In this document: one piece after another, positions 5,284 through 5,936 of the stretch
How positions within the stretch are numbered: position 1 is the first letter of the stretch
How the letters are laid out: the number at the start of each line of letters is the position of its first letter
From: JAAYVZ01 sp035403265
GTDB taxonomy: Bacteria > Acidobacteriota > Thermoanaerobaculia > Thermoanaerobaculales > Thermoanaerobaculaceae
Direction: 5' to 3'
NCBI GenBank assembly: GCA_035403265.1
Contig: DAONEV010000281.1
Coordinates: forward strand, 1 to 5,936
Length of the DNA stretch: 5,936 bases
Translations under genes and position numbers: made by a program
Notes under the pieces: model-generated
The model's input: the letters and a program-made list of their open reading frames with translations, nothing else
What the model was told of the DNA's origin: nothing
The model's database searches: none

Positions 5284-5936
5284 ATGGAAGCAAACCGTCG
5301 GGGAGAAGTGCCGTCTGGCATCTCAATCGGACGTGTACTGGCGATTGTGCTGCTCTCCTGCTGTGCGGCTGCGGCCCAGGCTGCCATCCCGGTCGCCGAG
5401 CGGCAGGCGCTGATCGACCTCTACACCAGCACCAACGGGTCGGGCTGGTTCCACAAGACCAACTGGAACGGGGCTACCGGGACAGAGTGTACGTGGGACG
5501 GGGTGACCTGCGATGCCGGAGCCACGACCGTTACACGGCTCGCCCTTGATTACAACAATCTGGCCGGTACTCTGCCGGCATCGCTCGCCGACCTCAGCAG
5601 TCTCCAATACCTCAGCCTGCGAGCGAACGACCTGGCAGGCAGCATTCCTGCCAGCCTGGGAACCCTGGCCAACCTGACCGAGTTCGTCGCGTACGCCGGA
5701 CACCTCTCAGGCTCGATCCCGCCAGAGCTTGGCAGCTTGTCGAGTCTTCGGGTTCTCGAACTCACCGAGAACGCTCTCACTGGCAGTATTCCCCTCCAAC
5801 TCGGCAGCCTCACGAACCTGCAGTATCTGGCCCTGTCATCTAACCAGCTCACCGGCCCGATCCCACCTGCGCTTGGCGGCCTCACGAGCCTGCGCTCGTT
5901 GTCTCTGTTCTCCAACCAGCTCACGGGCTCGATCCC
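5284..5936 (+). CDS. Secreted plant-type leucine-rich repeat protein (N-terminal part, runs off the window)
   Basis: The frame is open from ATG 5284 to the window end, giving 217 codons with no stop. GGAGG at 5274-5278, five bases upstream, supports this start. Residues 1-33 are a signal peptide with a basic head (EANRRGE), hydrophobic core (RVLAIVLLSCCAAAAQA) and likely signal peptidase I cleavage after AQA; LLSC at 23-26 is a poorer lipobox alternative. Residues 37-77 form an LRR N-terminal cap of plant type: ERQALIDLYTSTNGSGW, then TNWNG, with Cys69 and Cys76 in CTWDGVTC as a probable disulfide pair. From about residue 82 there are 24-residue repeats of the form LxxLxxLxLxxNxLxGxIPxxLGxL, about five and a half visible; the third is less regular (FVAYAGHLSGSIP). 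Such proteins bind other proteins at or outside the surface; the partner is unknown. It diverges from the propeller gene, with the transposase remnant between. Confidence 0.88.
   Translation, partial: MEANRRGEVPSGISIGRVLAIVLLSCCAAAAQAAIPVAERQALIDLYTSTNGSGWFHKTNWNGATGTECTWDGVTCDAGATTVTRLALDYNNLAGTLPASLADLSSLQYLSLRANDLAGSIPASLGTLANLTEFVAYAGHLSGSIPPELGSLSSLRVLELTENALTGSIPLQLGSLTNLQYLALSSNQLTGPIPPALGGLTSLRSLSLFSNQLTGSI

Noticed and set aside
4617..5387. Minus-strand 256-codon frame over the promoter region and transposase remnant
   Set aside because: Its start lies inside the LRR gene and most of it is Arg/Ala-rich shadow. Only the short GAKLLARVLM part is used, as evidence for a frameshift in the remnant.

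Overview
This is a high-GC bacterial window (codon third positions mostly G or C) from a draft assembly, since it carries a run of 10 Ns at 2403-2412. The gene content is two or three secreted proteins around a tRNA gene. It includes an Asp-box propeller protein with a choice-of-anchor U domain and a dockerin-like tail whose repeats end in FLINYMFAGGP and YLINYLFAGGPAP. That tail style, together with a plant-type LRR protein, fits Acidobacteriota (Thermoanaerobaculia-like soil or sediment bacteria). This taxonomic guess is an inference; nothing here is a taxonomic marker.

Layout. 1-178: leader with possible promoter elements. 179-1303 (+): exported dienelactone-hydrolase-family alpha/beta hydrolase with an intact Ser-Asp-His triad and an unexplained basic tail. 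1424-1499 (+): tRNA-Arg with anticodon TCG and an encoded CCA. 1500-1881: no confident gene. It holds a degenerate 11-base repeat next to the tRNA, a strong minus-strand terminator, a second hairpin, and a short coding-looking peptide end. 1882-4638 (-): large secreted beta-propeller protein, interrupted by the assembly gap. 4639-4807: its ribosome binding site and a convincing sigma-70-type promoter on the minus strand, plus a perfect 14-base palindrome. 4808-5206 (-): remnant of an IS91-family transposase without start or catalytic N-terminal half. 5284-end (+): start of a secreted plant-type leucine-rich-repeat protein, cut by the window edge.

The genes do not form one operon. The hydrolase and tRNA read rightward and converge on the leftward propeller gene, with the minus-strand terminator between them. 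The propeller and LRR genes diverge from the transposase remnant. The shared theme is export: three proteins with N-terminal signals for a degradative or surface role. I see no clear novel defence or mobile system. The points most worth checking are the mis-sized gap in the anchor domain, the transposase remnant, the tRNA-adjacent repeats, and the orphan peptide end at 1781-1834.
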